48,491 bases of DNA, from assembly GCF_004349245.1 (NCBI RefSeq), contig NZ_SMLC01000043.1, positions 1 through 48,491 on the forward strand. Direction: 5' to 3'. Position 1 is the stretch's first letter. Every line of letters begins with the position of its first letter. Shown here piece by piece: positions 44,660 through 48,491 of the stretch. The notes under the pieces were generated by a model that saw only the letters and a program-made list of their open reading frames with translations, did not search any database and was not told the DNA's origin. The DNA is from Actinomadura sp. 6K520 (lineage in GTDB: Bacteria > Actinomycetota > Actinomycetes > Streptosporangiales > Streptosporangiaceae). Both the position numbers and the translations under genes were made by a program.

Positions 44660-46224
44660 CCGGACAGACCGACCCCGTGCGGGAGAACGAACGAACCATG
44701 ACCGATTCCGAGGACATACTCGCCCAGATCTGGAAAGAGGTCCTGAAAGTCGAACAGGTCAATCCCGACGACGACTTCTTCTCCCTGGGCGGCGATTCCC
44801 TGCTCGCGATCACCGTGGTCGGTGCCGCGGCCGAGCGCGACATCCCCTTGACGCTGCTGGACCTGTTCAAGAACCCGACCCTGCGCGGATGTCGTCAGGT
44901 CGTGGCGCGTGCCGGAGATCCGCAGCCGTCTGTCGAACTGCTGTCCCCGCTGGACCAGGCCCGGGTGCCCGAAGGAGTGGAGCGGGCGTGGCCGGCGGCC
45001 CGGCTCCAGCTCGGTCTGATCTACGAGAGCCTCCTCAGCGCCGGAGGCGCCTACGTCGATGTGATCTCCCGCAGGGTCAACCGTCCGCTCGACCCGTCGG
45101 CGCTGCGTGCGGCGCTCGACCTGATGGCACGGCGCCACCCCGTCCTACGCAGCCGGTTCGACCTGGCCTCCTTCAGCGAACCGATGCAGCTCGTGGAGAC
45201 CGCGACGGTCATCCCGCTGGAGCTGGCGGATGCCGACGAGCACGAGGAGGTGATGCGGCGGCTGGCCGAACCGTTCGACCCGGAGACCGCGCCACTGCTC
45301 CGGGTGCACGCGGTACCGTCCGGACCGGACGCGTTCAGGTTCTCCTACGCCTTCCACCACGCCATCCTGGACGGCTGGAGCGAGGCGGTGTTCTTCAACG
45401 AACTGGTCCGCTCCTATGCAGGGCTGCTGGAGGGAGATGTGCCGGAGTTCCCCCAGCCCATCTCCTATGCCGAGTTCGTGCGCCTGGAACGCGCGGCACT
45501 CGCCGACGAGGAGACCGTCCGCTACTTCCACCACCTTTGGGGGGAGCCGTCGGAGCGGCAGGAGACCGCCCCCAAGCGTACGGTCCGGTGCACTGCCGGT
45601 CTCGCGCTCCCCGAGACTTACTCCCGCACGCTCACAGAGCATGCCGCCGCGTGGGGCCTGCCTGTCAAGAGCCTGCTGCTGACGGTGTGCTGTGCCGCGG
45701 TCGGAGCCGTGGAGGGCACGACCACCCCGGTCGTCAGCATGGTGGTAAACGGACGTCCGGAGATGACCGGCTCGGAGGCGACGCTGGGACTGTTCCTGAA
45801 CCAGCTACCGCTGCGTCTCGACCTGCGGGGGACGACCTGGAGGGAAGCGGCACGGCGGGCGCTGGACGCGGAGAGGGGACTGCTACCCCACCGCCGCTTC
45901 CCGCACTCGGAACTGAGACGTGTCTTGGGCCCCGAACCCTTCACCGCGAACTTCAATTACGTCCATTTCCACCCTCGTGATGACCTCCTCGCCGCCGGTC
46001 TCGTGGCATCCGAGGAGGACATGAGGGACTACACCAGCCTGGCGATCAGCGTGGAAGCACTCAACGATCCGCTGGCCGGAGGGCTGGGCCTCCGGGTGAC
46101 GGCGGATGCCGAGAGATTCGGAGAGGACTTCGCCCAGCGATTGCTCCACGCGATGCGCACCGCCGTCAGCGCAATGGTCGAAAACCCCGACGAACAGTTA
46201 CTCACCATAAACGCCGAGCCCTGA
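44656..46224 (+). CDS. NRPS PCP-C didomain, last gene of plus-strand set
   Basis: A 522-residue protein with a carrier domain (SLGGDSLLAI, Ser48) followed by a condensation domain with HHAILDG at 234-240 (His234-His235, Asp239). The C domain is complete to about residue 515. The later part (NYVHFHPRDD) differs from the other C domains here, so it is from another subgroup. It has no A domain. Coupled by ATGA to the ATP-grasp gene, its carrier is loaded in trans. The stop is immediately followed by IS256-like sequence, so the original 3' end may have been altered. Confidence 0.9.
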   Translation: MTGQTDPVRENERTMTDSEDILAQIWKEVLKVEQVNPDDDFFSLGGDSLLAITVVGAAAERDIPLTLLDLFKNPTLRGCRQVVARAGDPQPSVELLSPLDQARVPEGVERAWPAARLQLGLIYESLLSAGGAYVDVISRRVNRPLDPSALRAALDLMARRHPVLRSRFDLASFSEPMQLVETATVIPLELADADEHEEVMRRLAEPFDPETAPLLRVHAVPSGPDAFRFSYAFHHAILDGWSEAVFFNELVRSYAGLLEGDVPEFPQPISYAEFVRLERAALADEETVRYFHHLWGEPSERQETAPKRTVRCTAGLALPETYSRTLTEHAAAWGLPVKSLLLTVCCAAVGAVEGTTTPVVSMVVNGRPEMTGSEATLGLFLNQLPLRLDLRGTTWREAARRALDAERGLLPHRRFPHSELRRVLGPEPFTANFNYVHFHPRDDLLAAGLVASEEDMRDYTSLAISVEALNDPLAGGLGLRVTADAERFGEDFAQRLLHAMRTAVSAMVENPDEQLLTINAEP

Positions 46225-47036
46225 GTGTCGGCCAGTCCGGGGCCGGTGTCGGGCGGGAGCCGGGATGTGCCGATCCGTCAGCTGCTGGGCGACGATGTGC
46301 TGGATGTGCTGCTGGAGCGTTCGAAGGACGAGGCGGGGCAGCTGCGGCTGACCGGTGAGGGCTCGATCCTGGGGCAGCTGGTCAAGGCAGTGCTGGAGCG
46401 GGCGTTGGAGGGCGAGCTGACCGCGCACCTGGGCTATGGCAAGCACGACCAGTCCGGGAACAACTCGGGGAGCTCTCGCAACGGGCGGGGGCAAGGGCAA
46501 GACGGTGCAGACCGGGGTCGGTTCGGTCCGCCCGTCGGTGCCCCGCGACCAGGCGGGCACGTTCGAGCCGGTGTTGGTGCCCAAGCGGGCGGGCCGGGTC
46601 GCCGGCGGACTGGACGACATGATCATCAGCCTGTACACGCACGGCATGAGCTTGCGCGACATCCTGCACCACCTGGGGCAGGTCTACGGCACGAACTCTC
46701 CCACGAGCAGGTCTCGCGGATCACCGACCAGGTGATGGACGAGGTCAAGGTCTGGCAGACCCGCCCGATGGAAACCGCCCCGTCTACGCCGTCGTCTTCC
46801 TGGACGCCCTGGTGGTCAAGGTGCGCGACAACCATGTCGTCACCAACAAGCCCGCCTACGCCGCGGTCGGGATCGACGCCGACGGGGAAAAACACGTGCT
46901 GGGGATCTGGCTCGCGCGGACCCCGCCGGAGTCGGCCACCGCCGCCGAGGGGGCCCGGTTCTGGGGGCAGGTGATGACCGACCTGCGCAACCGCGGCGTC
47001 CGCGACATCCTCATCGCCTGCTGCGACTGTGAAGAT
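46225..47036 (+). pseudogene. IS256-family transposase remnant, frameshifted and truncated
   Basis: Successive pieces in different frames match an IS256/mutator transposase: RLTGEGSILGQLVKAVLERALEGEL-type N-terminus, then [20 protein letters not shown], then [19 protein letters not shown], then [17 protein letters not shown] and [16 protein letters not shown]. At least three frame changes occur, near 46,490, 46,695 and 46,775. The match stops at about 47,036 (ILIACCD), before the C-terminal catalytic part. It begins directly after the NRPS stop. Confidence 0.85.
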
Positions 47037-47163
47037 CATGGGGTGCCGTCCCGGGCCGCAGCCTGACCCGTGCTGCGACTGACCGTGGTGTCTTGAGCGC
47101 CGATCTGTCGGCCGTGGTTTGGGGCGGTCCTCGCTGCCGCCGGACCGGCCAGAGCGTGTCCCG

Positions 47164-48362
47164 ATAGGGGCCTTCGCGACAGGCACCGTCACAGTCCTGA
47201 CCGCCCGAGCCGGTCCGACGTCGGCCATCCAGCCCCCGTGATCGAGCCGATCGGAAACCGAATGAGCCCCTCCAGCCTGCCCGATACCGCCTCCTCCTGC
47301 GGCCTTGAGGTCGTTCTGGGAGTGGACACCCATCGCGACACCCACAGCGCCGCCGTGGTCAGCGCGCTTGGCGTGCTTCTGGACACCCGCACCTTCCCCG
47401 CCACCACTAAGGGCTATCGCGCGATGCTCGGCTGGGCCCGCCGGTACGGCATGGTGAGACGGGCCGGGGTGGAGTGCACCGGCTCGTACGGGGCGGGGCC
47501 GAGCCGGATGCTGCAGGGCCAGGACGTCGAGGTGTTCGACGTCAACCAGCCCGACAAGCGGGCCCGCCGCACCCGCGGCAAGACCGACATCTTCGATGCC
47601 GAGGGCGCCGCCCGCACTGTTCTGTCGGGCCGGGCGACGGTAGTCGCCAAGACCGGGACCGGGCTGGTCGAGGCGATGCGGCTGCTCAAGCTCGCTCGCG
47701 ACTCGGCGGTTAACGCCCGCACCAAGGCGATCAACCAGCTCAAGGCAGTGATCGTCGGCGCCGACCCGCAACTACGCGAATCGCTGGCGGGGCTGGGCCC
47801 GGCCACCTTGATCCGCCGCTGCGCGGGCCTGGCCGGACCGGAGAACGCCACCGCCGTCGAGCAGACCGTCATCTACACACTCCGGCTGCTGGCCGAGCGG
47901 ATCCTGCGGCTCAAGGCCGAGCCTTACGAGCTGCACGACTCAAGACACTGATCAGCCAGCACAACCCCGACCTGCTGGAGCTGCCCGGCGTCGGACCCGA
48001 CAGCGCCGCAGCACTGCTGATCGCAGCCGGCGACAACCCCGAGCGGCTCCGCCACGAAGCCTCGTTCGCAGCGCTATGCGGCGTCAGCCCGGTCGAGGCG
48101 TCTTCGGGCAAGACCCAACGGCGCCGACTCAACCGCGGCGGCGACCGCCAGGCCAACGCCGCCCTGTTCCGCATCGTCATCTCCCGCCTGCGCTACGACC
48201 CCCGCACCAGCGCCTACCTGCAACGACGCACCGCCGAAGGCAAGACCAAACGCGAGGTCATCCGCTGCCTCAAGCGCTACATCGCGCGCGAGATCTTCAA
48301 CTTGATCCACCCCATCCGACAACCACAAGACATCACGTCCGCGGCTTGACATCTATAGGGGC
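47164..48362 (+). mobile_element. IS110-family element, probable extent
   Basis: The sequence ATAGGGGC occurs at 47164-47171 and again at 48355-48362, bracketing an IS110-type transposase gene with non-coding flanks. IS110 elements lack terminal inverted repeats and can show short repeats at their ends, so these are candidate boundaries. Its right end abuts a fragment of another IS110 transposase. Confidence 0.5.
47238..48349 (+). pseudogene. IS110-family transposase with a frameshift
   Basis: The N-terminal DEDD domain is in one frame (GVDTHRDTHSAAVV; GVECTGSYG; KTDIFDAEGAA), running to a stop at 47951. The C-terminal Transposase_20 part continues in another frame (LLELPGVGPDSAAALL, then GVSPVEASSGKTQRR with the expected catalytic Ser, then LRYDPRTSAYL) to a TGA at 48347-48349. 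The shift lies near 47,936. Together they make a full-length protein, so a single-base change or sequencing error inactivates it. Confidence 0.85.
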
Positions 48363-48491
48363 ATCTGTGCGGCCTCGACGGCCGCCTGGGCGATGACCGC
48401 GGCCTTCTTGATCTTCCGGCCTCGCAGCCACGCCTCGAGCCGCTTGGTGCCGCTGCGGCGGATCGCAGCCGGCGTCTGGTAGCCGCTCAGC
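48353..48491 (-). pseudogene. Fragment of a second IS110-family transposase
   Basis: Reading leftward from the window end, the minus strand gives LSGYQTPAAIRRSGTKRL and EAWLRGRKIKKAAVIAQAAV, a characteristic central IS110 transposase block. It then stops at TAG (48355-48353) where the neighbouring IS110 begins. The upstream part lies outside the window. It was probably truncated by insertion of the plus-strand IS110. Confidence 0.75.

Noticed and set aside
1..48491. CRISPR array or rRNA genes
   Set aside because: No regularly spaced direct repeats and no rRNA-like conserved blocks were seen on reading the window.

Overview
The window is high-GC actinomycete DNA. Lsr2, an MbtH-like protein, DUF5753 and DUF574 (Methyltransf_19) proteins, GTG starts and four-base start/stop overlaps all fit a filamentous actinomycete. 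I cannot name the genus from sequence alone.

Positions 1-16,000 are accessory DNA. A tightly overlapping gene chain (DNA methyltransferase cut by the window edge, PP-loop/PAPS-reductase-like protein, two small unknowns) leads into a large serine recombinase, which suggests an integrated element. Then come Lsr2, a nucleotidyl-cyclase-like gene with a small partner, a DUF5753 regulator, a DUF574 methyltransferase, an Abi_C-type abortive-infection protein, an unknown protein and a frameshifted membrane protein. An XRE-type regulator is cut in two by an intact IS5-family element. The element has recognisable ends and a TAA duplication, and its removal restores one 315-residue frame. Beside it lie a possible 35-residue peptide gene with its own hairpin, a 59-residue membrane protein and a second frameshifted membrane-protein gene.

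Positions 16,023-46,224 hold an NRPS-dominated biosynthetic gene cluster built as two divergent gene sets around an intergenic region at 37.8-38.27 kb. The minus-strand set, in transcription order, is: stand-alone A-PCP; KS-(dead AT)-PCP-C; half-C-A-PCP-E; an SHMT-like PLP enzyme; PCP-C; half-C-A-PCP-E; MbtH; A-PCP; P450; branched-chain aminotransferase. A thioesterase gene converges on this set. The plus-strand set is: A-PCP; P450; thioesterase; MFS exporter; ATP-grasp ligase; PCP-C.

The likely logic is as follows. Two paralogous A-PCP/P450/thioesterase cassettes, of the NikP1/NikQ/NikP2 or NovH/NovI kind, make and release beta-hydroxy amino acids. A highly split NRPS/KS line and an ATP-grasp enzyme then assemble them. 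Several catalytic centres are unusual. Both thioesterases have Cys in place of the nucleophilic Ser. Both epimerase-like domains lack the Glu of the EGHGRE motif. One A domain has a broken phosphate-binding loop, and the AT lacks its GHSxG serine. There is no integral thioesterase release domain. I do not recognise the product.

Positions 46,225-48,491 are transposon debris: a frameshifted, truncated IS256-type transposase, a frameshifted IS110-type element and a piece of a second IS110 transposase running off the window. Insertion sequences therefore bound the cluster on the right and lie close to it on the left.
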